Part shown: positions 41,776 through 50,220 of the stretch, piece by piece
Numbering within the stretch: the first letter of the stretch is position 1
Layout of the letters: each line of letters begins with the position of its first letter
DNA from: JAICJR01 sp036494715
GTDB lineage: Bacteria; Actinomycetota; Thermoleophilia; Solirubrobacterales; Thermoleophilaceae
DNA: 64,000 bases
Reading direction: 5' to 3'
Assembly: GCA_036494715.1 (NCBI GenBank)
Contig: DASXNY010000166.1
Location: 1-64,000, forward strand
Notes under the pieces: model-generated
What the model was told of the DNA's origin: nothing
Database searches by the model: none
Seen by the model: the letters and a program-made list of their open reading frames with translations, nothing else
Program-made: the position numbers and the translations under genes

Positions 41776-42204
41776 CTAGCCGGCGTCTTCGTCGTCGTCG
41801 GCGCGCGGTGCGTCGGCCACGGAGCGCGGCGCCACGGTGGCGGTCTCCTCGGCCTCGGGTGTGATCTCGCGCGGCCGTCCGGCCTGCCGCGGCGTCGGCG
41901 GCGGGGGCGAGCCGGCCTTGAGCCTGATGATGCGGAAGCGGAGCACGCCGTCGGTGATCTTCAGGGTGTGGTCGAGCTGATCGAGGAGCTCGTGATTGCC
42001 CTCCGGCGTCTCGAACTGGTAGAGCCGGTACTCGGCGTCCGCGCGATGGTCGATCTCGTAGGCGATGCGGCGCATGCCCCAGTCGTGCGCGCCCACAAGC
42101 GTGCCGCCGCTCTCGATGGCGGTCTGCACGTTCGTCGCGATCTCCGCCCGGCGTTCGTCCGGGGCGTTCGAATCCAGCATCAACATCAGGTCGTAGAGCG
42201 GCAT
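41776..42204 (-). CDS. rpsF: 30S ribosomal protein bS6
   Basis: A 142-residue protein: S6 core (YDLMLMLDSNAPDERRAEIATNVQTAIESGGTLVGAHDWGMRRIAYEIDHRADAEYRLYQFETPEGNHELLDQLDHTLKITDGVLRFRIIRL) plus an acidic, proline-rich C-terminal extension of about 40 residues. ATG 42204 is the family start. Normally followed directly by ssb; here the MFS and LLM genes come between. Confidence 0.95.
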   Translation of the reverse strand: MPLYDLMLMLDSNAPDERRAEIATNVQTAIESGGTLVGAHDWGMRRIAYEIDHRADAEYRLYQFETPEGNHELLDQLDHTLKITDGVLRFRIIRLKAGSPPPPTPRQAGRPREITPEAEETATVAPRSVADAPRADDDEDAG

Positions 42205-42242
42205 GAGGGAGCGGACCTTAGCAGCGGCCGTGCGCCAAGGGG

Positions 42243-42266
42243 GGCGAGCAAACGGGCCCTCGCGCC
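42243..42266 (-). promoter_or_regulatory. Candidate hairpin in the rpsF leader
   Basis: On the minus strand GGCGCGAG, loop GGCCCGTTTG, CTCGCC forms a bulged stem about 40 bp before the rpsF start. The CCG in the loop recalls the S6:S18-binding mRNA motif, but the match is weak. Confidence 0.25.
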
Positions 42267-42276
42267 TTAGCTGTAC

Positions 42277-42699
42277 ATGGCAAGTCGGCGAGCAGCCACA
42301 GCGCACACGGTCGTGGACCGGGTGCGGTGGGGAAATGTAGGACGGTTGGTTGGCTTGCTCGCTGCTGCCATCTTCTTTGCTACGTCGCTGCATGGATGTG
42401 GAGGGGTGGCGGGGGGCGGGGGGCAGGTGGCGGGGCTGCCACCCGCAGTGAAGCCTGCACCTGTCAGCCCCTCATTGCCCGTCGTCCGGAAAAAGCAGCA
42501 ATTAAGGCAGCCCCGCAAGAAGCATCAACACCGGCGGCGGAAGCACAGCCACGCCCGGACGAAGCCTCTGCACTCTGCACCTCCGCACTCTGCGCTTCTG
42601 CACTCTGCGCTTCTGCACTCTGCACTTCCGCCGCCGCCCGAAGCGGCGCCCGCGCCTCCACCAGCGCTAGCGGGCGGCACCGGCGAGTTCGGGCCCTAG
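42277..42699 (+). CDS. Putative lipoprotein with 15 bp repeat-encoded tail
   Basis: A 140-residue protein with a signal/lipobox region (LVGLLAAAIFFATSLHGC, Cys41), a glycine-valine-proline linker, a very basic stretch (KKQQLRQPRKKHQHRRRKHSHAR), then four repeats HSAPP HSALL HSALL HSALP (99-118) and a proline/alanine tail. No family recognised. The composition suggests a cell-wall binding lipoprotein, but it could be a poorly conserved frame. Divergent from rpsF, convergent with the MBL gene (4 bp overlap). Confidence 0.5.
   Translation: MASRRAATAHTVVDRVRWGNVGRLVGLLAAAIFFATSLHGCGGVAGGGGQVAGLPPAVKPAPVSPSLPVVRKKQQLRQPRKKHQHRRRKHSHARTKPLHSAPPHSALLHSALLHSALPPPPEAAPAPPPALAGGTGEFGP
42571..42630. 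repeat. Four tandem 15 bp repeats
   Basis: Units CACTCTGCACCTCCG, CACTCTGCGCTTCTG (twice identical), CACTCTGCACTTCCG, in frame with the lipoprotein-like gene and encoding HSA-two-residue pentads. Not a CRISPR array: no spacers. Confidence 0.9.
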
Positions 42700-43445
42700 T
42701 TCAGCTCGAGCGTCTCGCCGTCGGCAGGAATCAGGATCCGGTCGTCGCTCGAAGCGGCACGGAGGTCGGCCCTTGTATCTACACAGTGGTTGATTGCCTC
42801 CATGTGCACCGCGACCACGGCGGTGTCCTGGGGCGTCGCTTCCGCCACCTTGACGACGTCCGCGGGCGTCATCGTGATCGGGTCGCCGAAGTTGAAGCGG
42901 GCGCCGCCGGCGTTCACGACCACGATGCGCGGGGAGTGGACGGAGAGCGCGTCGCGCACCTCCTCGCACCAGATCGTGTCGCCGGCGATGTACAGGGTGG
43001 GCTCGCCACGGGCGCTGAGCACGAAGCCGCAGACCGGCGCCATCTCGAGCCCGATCTCGCCGGTGCCGTGCTGCCCGGCGGTGCGCGACACGGAAATGCC
43101 GAGCAGATCGATGGTGGCGTCCACCGGGCGCACGTCCTCGAAGCCGCGGTCGCTCAGGTCCACGCGGTCCTCGGGCTGGCAGACGAGCGGCAGCGAGCGG
43201 TCGAGCAGGCGCTCGGCATCGGGGTCGAGATGGTCCTCGTGTAGGTGGGTGACGAGTACGGCGTCCTGGTCGCGCACGAGCTCGTCCGCCGGCACGGGCA
43301 GCGGCACGAGCGGGTTGGGGCGCTGGTTTGGTGAGTCCTCGATCGGCGGCGCCGTCCCCTCGGCGCCGAGCATGGGATCCACGAGCAGGCGCCGCCCGCC
43401 GTACTCGAGCACGAGCGTCGCGTGGCGGACGAGCGTGAGCTTCAC
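42696..43445 (-). CDS. Metallo-beta-lactamase fold hydrolase (UlaG-like)
   Basis: A 249-residue MBL protein. The metal site is in VLVTHLHEDHLDPDAERLL (HxHxDH type) and TLYIAGDTIW; LTLVRHATLVLEYGGRRLLVDPML is the usual opening strand set. This group (UlaG/L-ascorbate-6-phosphate lactonase-like, DUF-type) has diverse substrates. ATGA overlap with the GT20 gene, closing the eight-gene minus-strand run. Confidence 0.85.
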   Translation of the reverse strand: MKLTLVRHATLVLEYGGRRLLVDPMLGAEGTAPPIEDSPNQRPNPLVPLPVPADELVRDQDAVLVTHLHEDHLDPDAERLLDRSLPLVCQPEDRVDLSDRGFEDVRPVDATIDLLGISVSRTAGQHGTGEIGLEMAPVCGFVLSARGEPTLYIAGDTIWCEEVRDALSVHSPRIVVVNAGGARFNFGDPITMTPADVVKVAEATPQDTAVVAVHMEAINHCVDTRADLRAASSDDRILIPADGETLELN

Positions 43446-44947
43446 CGCTCCGCGTAGCGCCCCGTGGGCGCGTTGCTCGGTGGCGCCTCCCCGCGCCGCT
43501 TCGCGTCGATGTCGGCGAGCTGGTCGTCGATCCAGTCGCCTGGGTTGCGCGAGGTGACGATGCGCTTGAGTCCGTCGGCGCGCCAGGCGCGCTCCTCCCG
43601 CGACATGGTCAGCGCGCGGAAGATCGCGTCCGCCTGCTCCTGCACGTCGAACGGGTTGACCGACAGCGCGAACTCCGCCAGCTCCTCGTGGGCGCCCGTG
43701 TTCTCGGACAGGAGCGACACCCCGGCGTGCTCGTTCACGAGCGGCCCCTCCTTCGCCACGAGGTTCATCCCATCGAACATCGCGTTGACGATCAGCAGGT
43801 CGTAATGCTTGTAGGACGCCACCGCCTCGTCGATGTTCTCGCGCAGCTTGAGGTCGATCGGCATCCAGTCCGTCGTGCCGTGCCGATGGTTCACCACTGC
43901 CACGAGCGCCTCGATCTTCTCGAGGTACTCGGCGTACTCCGGCACGTCCTGGCGCGACGGCATGAGCTGGGCGATGAAGGTGACGTTCTCGCGGAACTCC
44001 GGATGCTGCGTGAGGAAGAGATCGAACGCCGTGAAGCCGCGCAGCACGTTCTTCGACAGGTCGGCGCGGTCGACGCGCAGGATCAGGTGCTCGCGCCGGC
44101 GCCGCAGGAGCTCCTCCTCGTACTCCGTCACCTGCGGCCGCGCGGCGGTGCGCTCGAAGCTCTCGGCCGATATCGGCAGCGGGTAGGCGCGCACCCAGAC
44201 GTCGCGCCCCTCGAAGTTCACGACCCCGGCCTCCTCGTCCACGTCCATGTCGAACAGGTCGCGGCAGCAGAGCAGGAAGTTGCGTTTGTAGGCACGCGTG
44301 TGGAAGCCGACGATGTCATTCGACAGCACGCCCTCGTAGATCTCCTCGCGCATGTCGCGCGGCAGCACGCGCCAGGCGTCCGGCTGGGTCCACGGGATGT
44401 GAACGAAGTGGTGGAGGAAGACGTCGTTGCTCGCGCGCCGGATCGTGCGCGGCGCCGTGTAGAGGTGGTAATCGTGGAGCATCACCACCGCGTCCTCGCC
44501 CTGCTGAACCTCTTCGAGCACGGCGTGCGCGAGGTCGTCGTTGACCTGGCGGTAGCCGTGCTCGAACGCCTGCACCTCGTTGTCGCGGATGTCCGGCGCG
44601 TTCGACAGGTCCCAGAGGTAGTGCTGGATGAACCACAGGAGCGGGTTGGCCACCACGTTGTAGAAGCGGTCGTAGGCCTCCGGGTCGCTGGCCACGAGGC
44701 GCACCTTGTAGGTGACTCCGTCGACGTCGCAGTCGAAGGCGCCGCCGCCGTGCTGCTCGCTCACATCCACGTCGGCCTGCGTCATCGCCGACGCCACCCA
44801 GAGCGCGTCGCGGTGGTTCACGAGTCCCGTCAGCGCCGTCACGAGGCCGCCGCCGCCGCGCGTTACCTGCAGTTCGCCTTCCTCATCCCGCTCGAAGGTC
44901 GCGGGACCGCGGTTCGAGACGAGGACGAGTCGGGCGTCTTGTGTCAT
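43442..44947 (-). CDS. otsA: Trehalose-6-phosphate synthase-like GT20 enzyme
   Basis: A 501-residue GT-B retaining glycosyltransferase. N-terminal VLVSNRGP and GGGGLVTALTGLV, VVMLHDYHLYTAPRTIRR, HFVHIPWTQPDAWRVLPRDMREEIYEGVLSNDIVGFHT, LRVDRADLSKNVLRGFTAF, and C-terminal DGMNLVAKEGPLVNEHAGVSLLSENTGAHEEL are all OtsA/GT20 blocks. It would make trehalose-6-phosphate (or a related phospho-disaccharide) from NDP-glucose. The family HIPFP element is HIPWT here. No otsB phosphatase is adjacent. ATGA overlap with the GT4 gene. Confidence 0.9.
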   Translation of the reverse strand: MTQDARLVLVSNRGPATFERDEEGELQVTRGGGGLVTALTGLVNHRDALWVASAMTQADVDVSEQHGGGAFDCDVDGVTYKVRLVASDPEAYDRFYNVVANPLLWFIQHYLWDLSNAPDIRDNEVQAFEHGYRQVNDDLAHAVLEEVQQGEDAVVMLHDYHLYTAPRTIRRASNDVFLHHFVHIPWTQPDAWRVLPRDMREEIYEGVLSNDIVGFHTRAYKRNFLLCCRDLFDMDVDEEAGVVNFEGRDVWVRAYPLPISAESFERTAARPQVTEYEEELLRRRREHLILRVDRADLSKNVLRGFTAFDLFLTQHPEFRENVTFIAQLMPSRQDVPEYAEYLEKIEALVAVVNHRHGTTDWMPIDLKLRENIDEAVASYKHYDLLIVNAMFDGMNLVAKEGPLVNEHAGVSLLSENTGAHEELAEFALSVNPFDVQEQADAIFRALTMSREERAWRADGLKRIVTSRNPGDWIDDQLADIDAKRRGEAPPSNAPTGRYAER

Positions 44948-46185
44948 GCGCTGTCAGAGAAGATGCGTAGCCAGTCCCGCAGAAGCCTAGGGGTCAGGAA
45001 GTGTTGGCGCACGTGTTCCTTGCCTGCACGCGCGAGACGCTTGCCGAGCTCGGGCTCCTTGAGGATCTCCAGCGAGCGCTCCGCGCACTCCTGCGGCGAG
45101 GAGACGAGGAAGCCTGTCTCGCCGTCCTTGACCTGCAGCGGGATGCCGCCGACATCGCCGCCGATGAACGGCCGCGCCTTCCAGAGCGCCTCGGACACGG
45201 TCAGGCCGAAGCCCTCGCGCGTGGACTTCTGGATCACCACGTCGGCCTGCGACTGGAAGGCGTTGACCTCGATCGCGCCGACGTTGTTGAGGTTGTTGAG
45301 GATCTTGATGTCCGGGTCGCCCTGGGCGTACTCGAGCGTCGAGTTGAAGAACTCCCAGCCCTCCGGGTCATCGGTGGCCATCGAGCCAACGAGCGCGAGC
45401 TGCACCTCCGGCAGCTCCTCGGTGACCTGGCGGTAGGCGTCGATCACGCCGATCGGGTCCTTCCACGGGTCGAAGCGCGACACCTGGCAGATCAGCGGAC
45501 GGTCGACGTCCACGCCGAATTGGTCGCACACGAACGCGGCATCCTCGGGAGAGAGCGCCATGTTCTTCGGCGACAGCGGATCGATCGCCGGCGGGCAGAT
45601 GTGGATCTTCTGGCCGTTCGACCCGTTGAGCGCCGGCGGCACGTAGCTCCTGAGGTGGAAGACCGCGTCGTCGTATTCGCGCACGAGCGGCACGAGCCGC
45701 TCGATCGTCTCCGGGTTGGGCGTCGACAGATCGATGTGGCAGCGCCAGACCCACTTGCGCGCCTTCTCCCGCACGTGCTGCATCACGGCGGCCGGCTGCG
45801 GGTCGTGGACGATGATCACGTCCCAGCCTTCACTGAGCTCGACGGCGTTGATGCGGTTGAACTTCTCGTAGACGATCCACTCGTCCTCGGAGATCACCTG
45901 GTCGCTCCCCTGGAGCGAGTTGTGCATCAGCTTGGTGACGTTGTAGAACTCCTCGCGCCCGATCATGATCTGCCACTCGGCCTCGACCCCGACGTCGCGC
46001 ATCAGCGGCACGAGCGTGTAGAGGATCTCGGAGACGCCGCCGCCGAACGCAGTGGCGGACAGGTGGAGCACCTTGAGCCCCTGGAGCTGCTCGGCGAGCT
46101 CGCGGATCTCTTCCACGAGCGGCCGACCTACTAGATGCGTGTAATCCGCCAGGCTCTTGTGGCCGACGGCCACGGGCTGCAGCAC
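44944..46185 (-). CDS. GT4 glycosyltransferase, trehalose synthase (TreT)-like
   Basis: A 413-residue GT-B retaining glycosyltransferase. LKVLHLSATAFGGGVSEILYTLVPLMRDVGVEAEWQIM, VIIVHDPQPAAV, VWRCHIDLSTPN, ICQVSRFDPWKDPIGVIDAYRQV, and STREGFGLTVSEALWKARPFIGGDVGGIPLQVKDGETGFLV (EX7E region) match TreT-like trehalose synthases, which join NDP-glucose and glucose. GTG 46185 is chosen for the AAAGGAG site 5 bp upstream. It overlaps the GT20 gene, so two trehalose-type routes are paired. Confidence 0.88.
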   Translation of the reverse strand: MLQPVAVGHKSLADYTHLVGRPLVEEIRELAEQLQGLKVLHLSATAFGGGVSEILYTLVPLMRDVGVEAEWQIMIGREEFYNVTKLMHNSLQGSDQVISEDEWIVYEKFNRINAVELSEGWDVIIVHDPQPAAVMQHVREKARKWVWRCHIDLSTPNPETIERLVPLVREYDDAVFHLRSYVPPALNGSNGQKIHICPPAIDPLSPKNMALSPEDAAFVCDQFGVDVDRPLICQVSRFDPWKDPIGVIDAYRQVTEELPEVQLALVGSMATDDPEGWEFFNSTLEYAQGDPDIKILNNLNNVGAIEVNAFQSQADVVIQKSTREGFGLTVSEALWKARPFIGGDVGGIPLQVKDGETGFLVSSPQECAERSLEILKEPELGKRLARAGKEHVRQHFLTPRLLRDWLRIFSDSA

Positions 46186-46254
46186 TCGGGCTCCTTTTGG
46201 TAGCGATCGGATGGACGGAGGCTGACTAAGTCGGCCTCCCGCAAGCACGAGAGC

Positions 46255-46635
46255 CTACTGTTCGTCCTCCCTGAGGTACTTGACCAGGCGCACGCCGTCC
46301 GGGCGGAAGTCGCACTCGTCGACGGTCGCGCGAATGATGGCCTGGCCGAGCTCCTGTTCCTCCGCCGATACGGTCGCGGTGTGAGGGCCGCCGATGTCGA
46401 GCACCAGGCGGTCGTCCTCGAGCTCGAAGCCGCAAGTCAGCTGGTCCGCCGACTCCTCCCCGACGAAGGCCGTCGCGGCCTCAGTGACCGCGAGCTTGAG
46501 GTCCGCGACGTCCTCCGGCTCGAGCGAAGTGAGACGGCATACGGCGGAGAGGGCGAGACGTGTGAGAACTATGTATTCGGGTTTGGCGGGCACCTTCAGG
46601 CGCACGCTCCGGGTGCTGCTCTCGACCTTGGTCAT
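46255..46635 (-). CDS. Anti-sigma factor kinase, RsbW/SpoIIAB-like (HATPase_c)
   Basis: A 126-residue GHKL-type protein. SVRLKVPAKPEYIVLTRLALSAVCRLTSLEPEDVADLKLAVTEAATAFVG includes the N-box region (LAVTEAATA, where most have NA), and LVLDIGGP plus GQAIIRATVDECDFRP form the rest of a short ATP-binding fold. It would phosphorylate a STAS antagonist and hold a sigma factor. No sigma gene in the window; the STAS gene at 27543 is a candidate partner. ATGA overlap with the IMPase gene; lies 69 bp before the GT4 gene. Confidence 0.8.
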   Translation of the reverse strand: MTKVESSTRSVRLKVPAKPEYIVLTRLALSAVCRLTSLEPEDVADLKLAVTEAATAFVGEESADQLTCGFELEDDRLVLDIGGPHTATVSAEEQELGQAIIRATVDECDFRPDGVRLVKYLREDEQ

Positions 46636-47618
46636 CGACTCTCCGTTTCCTGTGCGCCCGCAAGGCTAAACGCAACGCGCCCCATCCCGGCGTCAAGCTC
46701 CTCGATGAGGAGCGCGTGGAGGCGGGGGTTTGCGCACGCAACGACAGACATCTGGTGCTCCGGTCCCGCCCCGAGCAGCGGCTTGGCGGCCAGCGACCCA
46801 CCGCCCGCGTCGGTGACGACGGCGCCGCCCTCCTCGAGGCAGAGCACCACCGCCGCGAGGTCGTAGGGCGTGTTGTTGAGCACCGAGCCGCCGCCCACGC
46901 GCTCGAACTCGGAGCGCGTCTCGGGCAGGTCTTCGATCAGCCGCGGGCCCGGCTCGATGTAGGCGTCGAGCTGGCCGGTGAGCACGCGCGTCGAGTCGTA
47001 GGTGGCCGAGCCGAGCTCGAAGCAGCCGCCGCCCACCGACGACGCCTCGATCAGCCCGCCGAGCAGCTCGGTGTACAGGCGCACCGGGCGGCCGCGGAAG
47101 CCATAGACCCAGAACATGCGCTCGAGCTCCTCGTTGCGCGAGAGGCGCACCGGCGGCGCCTCGACCAGGCCCTGGCCACGCTCGGCGAGGAAGACGATGC
47201 CCGACGGGATCTCGACGACACAGCCCACGCTCACGTCGCCCATCGACACGTCGTCGCGCAGTGGCGCGGCCGCGACAGACACGCAGCAGGACTCGAACCC
47301 CGCGAGGGCCGGGCGCGTGCCGTCGATCGGGTCGACCACGAGCACGGTGTCCGCCTCTCCGCCGCCCGGCAGCACCAGGCCGCGGTCCTCGGAGTAGAAG
47401 GCCACGTGCGGAGCGCGCTCGGCGAGGAACGACGCGAGCAGCTCCTCGGCCTCGGCGTCGATCGCGAAGGTGATGTCGCCGCCCGCTGCGAGCTCCTCCT
47501 CGTGTGCGCGCGCGGCGTGCGAGCCCAGCATGGGGACCACCCGCTCGCGCAGGGCGAGCGCCAGGTCGCGCACCAGGCCGCGCAGCTCCGCGGCAGGCGC
47601 GCCGTCGTCGCTCGTCAA
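46632..47618 (-). CDS. Inositol monophosphatase-like phosphatase
   Basis: A 328-residue metal-dependent, lithium-sensitive-type phosphatase. VAFYSEDRGL provides the first Glu, VVDPIDGTRPALAGFESCCVSVA the metal-binding DPIDGT motif, and VVTDAGGGSLAAKPLLG the C-terminal aspartate motif. Family substrates include inositol-1-phosphate, fructose-1,6-bisphosphate and PAP. Starts at TTG 47618, overlapping the HtrA stop as TTGA. Could serve the neighbouring trehalose-phosphate route, but this is speculative. Confidence 0.87.
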   Translation of the reverse strand: MTSDDGAPAAELRGLVRDLALALRERVVPMLGSHAARAHEEELAAGGDITFAIDAEAEELLASFLAERAPHVAFYSEDRGLVLPGGGEADTVLVVDPIDGTRPALAGFESCCVSVAAAPLRDDVSMGDVSVGCVVEIPSGIVFLAERGQGLVEAPPVRLSRNEELERMFWVYGFRGRPVRLYTELLGGLIEASSVGGGCFELGSATYDSTRVLTGQLDAYIEPGPRLIEDLPETRSEFERVGGGSVLNNTPYDLAAVVLCLEEGGAVVTDAGGGSLAAKPLLGAGPEHQMSVVACANPRLHALLIEELDAGMGRVAFSLAGAQETESR

Positions 47619-48802
47619 GGACCGGGGCTGGCCGGGCGCTCCGCCAGCGTGACCGTGACGGTCCGTCGCCTGTTGCCGTTCACGACTGTGAGCGTGACCT
47701 TGGTGCCGGGATTGCGCTCGGAAATGAGGTTGCTGAGGTCGGTGGAGGTGCGCACCGGCTTGCCGTCGATCGCCACTATCGCGTCGCCGCCCTTGGGGAT
47801 GCGCGTGTCTCCCTCGAAGCCGATCACGCTCGTGCCCTCCTTGAGGTGCGCCTTCGCGGCCGGGCTGTTCGGTTCTATATGCGCGACGAGCGCGCCGGTC
47901 TGGGCGGCGACGCCGAGGCGCTTCGCGAGCTGCGGGTAGAGGTCCACCGAGCTCACCCCGATGTAGGAGTAGCTCACCTTGCCGTTCTGCTTGAGCTGCT
48001 GGATCGAGCGGTGGACGGTGTCCACCGGGACCGCGAAGCCCACGCCCTCGCCACCACCACCGGTGGACTTGATCTGCGAGTTGATCCCGATCACCTGGCC
48101 CTTGGCGTTGAGCAGCGGGCCACCGGAGTTGCCGTGGTTGATGGCCGCGTCGGTCTGAATCGCGTTGTTGATGTCGAACGAGGTGAGCGAGGTGATACTG
48201 CGGTCGACCGCCGAGATCACGCCGACCGAAAGCGACTGCTGCTCGCCGAACGGGCTGCCGATCGCGGCCACCGGCGAGCCGACGATCAAACCCGCAGACG
48301 AGCCGAGCGGCAGCGGCGTGAGCTTGAGGCCGCCGGTGGGGATCTTGAGCAGGGCGACGTCCGAGTTCGGGTCGTCGCCGACGATCTTGGCGGGCACGCG
48401 GTTGTGGTCAGGGAACTCGACGTAGACCTGGTCGGCGCGCTTGATGTCCTGTCCCTGGCCGGTGGTGACGACGTGCGCGTTGGTCGCGACATCGCCGGAG
48501 CCGTCGACAACAAAGCCGGAGCCGAGCGCCTCCTCGGCGCCCTGGTCCCCGCCACCGAACAGGCCGCCACCGCCGCCGGGGAGTATCGAGATCACCGTGA
48601 CCACGCCGGGCGCGTACTGGCGATAGATCGCCGCGGGATTGAAGCCCGCCACCTCGCCGCCGCCCCCGACCACCTGAACCTTGGTGTTGGTGACGGTGAC
48701 CGGTCCCGAGTTGCCGGCAGGCTGGTCGCTCTTGCCGCCGCCGCCGCAGCCCGCGGCGAGCAGCGCCAGTAGGAGGCCGGCGCACAGCGCGGCGCGCCTC
48801 AC
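47615..48802 (-). CDS. HtrA/DegP-like serine protease with PDZ domain, lipoprotein
   Basis: A 395-residue extracytoplasmic protease. Lipobox LLAAGC (Cys19) after a signal peptide; chymotrypsin-fold triad His110 (ATNAHVV), Asp148 (SDVALLKIP) and Ser226 (INHGNSGGPLL); one C-terminal PDZ domain (YIGVSSVDLYPQLAKRLGV ... AIDGKPVRTSTDLSNLI). Glycine-rich linkers. It degrades or refolds damaged envelope proteins. Overlaps the sensor kinase by 4 bp, so is a likely output of the two-component system. Confidence 0.93.
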   Translation of the reverse strand: MRRAALCAGLLLALLAAGCGGGGKSDQPAGNSGPVTVTNTKVQVVGGGGEVAGFNPAAIYRQYAPGVVTVISILPGGGGGLFGGGDQGAEEALGSGFVVDGSGDVATNAHVVTTGQGQDIKRADQVYVEFPDHNRVPAKIVGDDPNSDVALLKIPTGGLKLTPLPLGSSAGLIVGSPVAAIGSPFGEQQSLSVGVISAVDRSITSLTSFDINNAIQTDAAINHGNSGGPLLNAKGQVIGINSQIKSTGGGGEGVGFAVPVDTVHRSIQQLKQNGKVSYSYIGVSSVDLYPQLAKRLGVAAQTGALVAHIEPNSPAAKAHLKEGTSVIGFEGDTRIPKGGDAIVAIDGKPVRTSTDLSNLISERNPGTKVTLTVVNGNRRRTVTVTLAERPASPGP

Positions 48803-50220
48803 GCCGAGCCGTTCTCGTCCGTGGCCGGCAGTTCGAGCGTGAACGCGGTCCGGCCCTTCGCCGTGCGCAGCTCGATCTTCCCGCTCATGCGGTCCGCCAG
48901 CTCGCGGGCGATCGCGAGCCCGAGGCCGGAGCCGCGGGCGGCGTCGCCCGTGTAGAAGCGTTCGAACACGCGATCGGCGGCAGGGCCCGTCACACCGGGG
49001 CCGGTGTCGGACACGGTGAGTGCTGCGCTTCCGTTGTTGCGGCCTGCGGACACGGTGACCTGAGTTCCCTCCGGCGTGTGGCGTAGCGCGTTGTCAAGCA
49101 AGATACGCATGATCTGGGCTACCCGTTCCCGGTCGCAAATAGCCTCGATGTCGCCCGCCGGGAGCTTGAGCTGGAGCCGCGTGTGGTGCCGGCTGACGGC
49201 GGGGGTGAACTCGCCGGCTACCTCGCGCGCCAGTTCGTTTAGGTCGACATCTTCGGGATTCAGCTCAAGCGAGCCGGCATCGATCCTGGACAGGTCGAGC
49301 AGCGAGACCGCGAGCTTCTGGAGCCGCTCCACCTGTTCGCGCATCAGCCACAGGAACTCGGTGCGTGTCTCCTCGTCGAGGTCCTCGTCCTGGAGCAGCT
49401 CGACGAAGCCGCCGAGCGAGAAGATCGGCGTGCGCAGCTCGTGCGAGGCGTTGGCGATGAAGTCGCGCCGCGCGCTGTCGACGCGCGCGAGCTGCACCTG
49501 CATCTCGTTGAAGGTGCGCGTTAGCTGGCCGAGCTCGTCGTCCGAGTCCTCCGGCAGAGGCTCGATGAAGTTGCCGTCGGCCACCTGCTTGGCGGCGGTC
49601 TCGAGCCGGCGCACGCGGCGGGCCAGGGCGCGGGCCACCATGTAGCCGCCCACGAGCGCGATCAGCAGCGCGATGCCGCCGGCGATCAGCACGCGTGTGC
49701 GGATCAGGGACACCGCGTCCTGCACGTCCGCGAGGTCGCGCGAGTAGACGACGATCCACTCGACGCGCTTCTGACCCTTGCGCCGCAGCGGCACCGCGGC
49801 CTGCGCCGAGCGCTGGCCGTTCACGCTCTGCACGCCCGCCTGCATGTGACCGGTGCGGAACGCCAGGGCCGCCAGCGCCCTGCTCCCGCGCGCCTCCTGG
49901 TTGGGCCGCGAGCTGAAGGCGACCCAGGGCGCGGGCGGCGGCGCGAACACCGTGACCTCGGCGTCCGAGCTGTCGCCGACGGAGCGCACGTAGTCGTCCT
50001 TGACGCGGTCCGACTCGTTCGGGATGAGGACGTTCTCGAAGCGCGTGGTGAAGAACGGCACAAGCCGCCGCAGCTCGGTCACGCGCTGGTGCTCCAGGTT
50101 GGTCTGAAGCTGCGGGACGACGGCGAAGAAGATGACCGAGAACGCGACCGCGATGACCGCGAAGAACACCAGCGCCAGCTTGTTCCCGAGGGAGCGTGCC
50201 GGTGGCAGCGGCAGCTTCAT
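48799..50220 (-). CDS. Sensor histidine kinase, HAMP-containing
   Basis: A 473-residue kinase: transmembrane helix (about 13-36), ~140-residue extracytoplasmic sensor, second helix (176-198), HAMP (199-252), HisKA with His260 (FIANASHELRTPIFSLGG), and HATPase_c (LLDNALRHTPEGTQVTVSAG ... VSDTGPGV ... GSGLGLAIARELADRMSG). It is the partner of the OmpR-type regulator with which it overlaps by 4 bp. Likely senses envelope stress given the coupled HtrA protease. Confidence 0.94.
   Translation of the reverse strand: MKLPLPPARSLGNKLALVFFAVIAVAFSVIFFAVVPQLQTNLEHQRVTELRRLVPFFTTRFENVLIPNESDRVKDDYVRSVGDSSDAEVTVFAPPPAPWVAFSSRPNQEARGSRALAALAFRTGHMQAGVQSVNGQRSAQAAVPLRRKGQKRVEWIVVYSRDLADVQDAVSLIRTRVLIAGGIALLIALVGGYMVARALARRVRRLETAAKQVADGNFIEPLPEDSDDELGQLTRTFNEMQVQLARVDSARRDFIANASHELRTPIFSLGGFVELLQDEDLDEETRTEFLWLMREQVERLQKLAVSLLDLSRIDAGSLELNPEDVDLNELAREVAGEFTPAVSRHHTRLQLKLPAGDIEAICDRERVAQIMRILLDNALRHTPEGTQVTVSAGRNNGSAALTVSDTGPGVTGPAADRVFERFYTGDAARGSGLGLAIARELADRMSGKIELRTAKGRTAFTLELPATDENGSA

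Noticed and set aside
42571..42630. Possible CRISPR array
   Set aside because: The 15 bp units are contiguous with no spacers and encode in-frame pentapeptides; no cas genes are near.
42277..43244. A longer plus-strand frame (from 42327) spanning the MBL gene
   Set aside because: Antisense to a gene with clear MBL metal motifs; composition typical of shadow frames.
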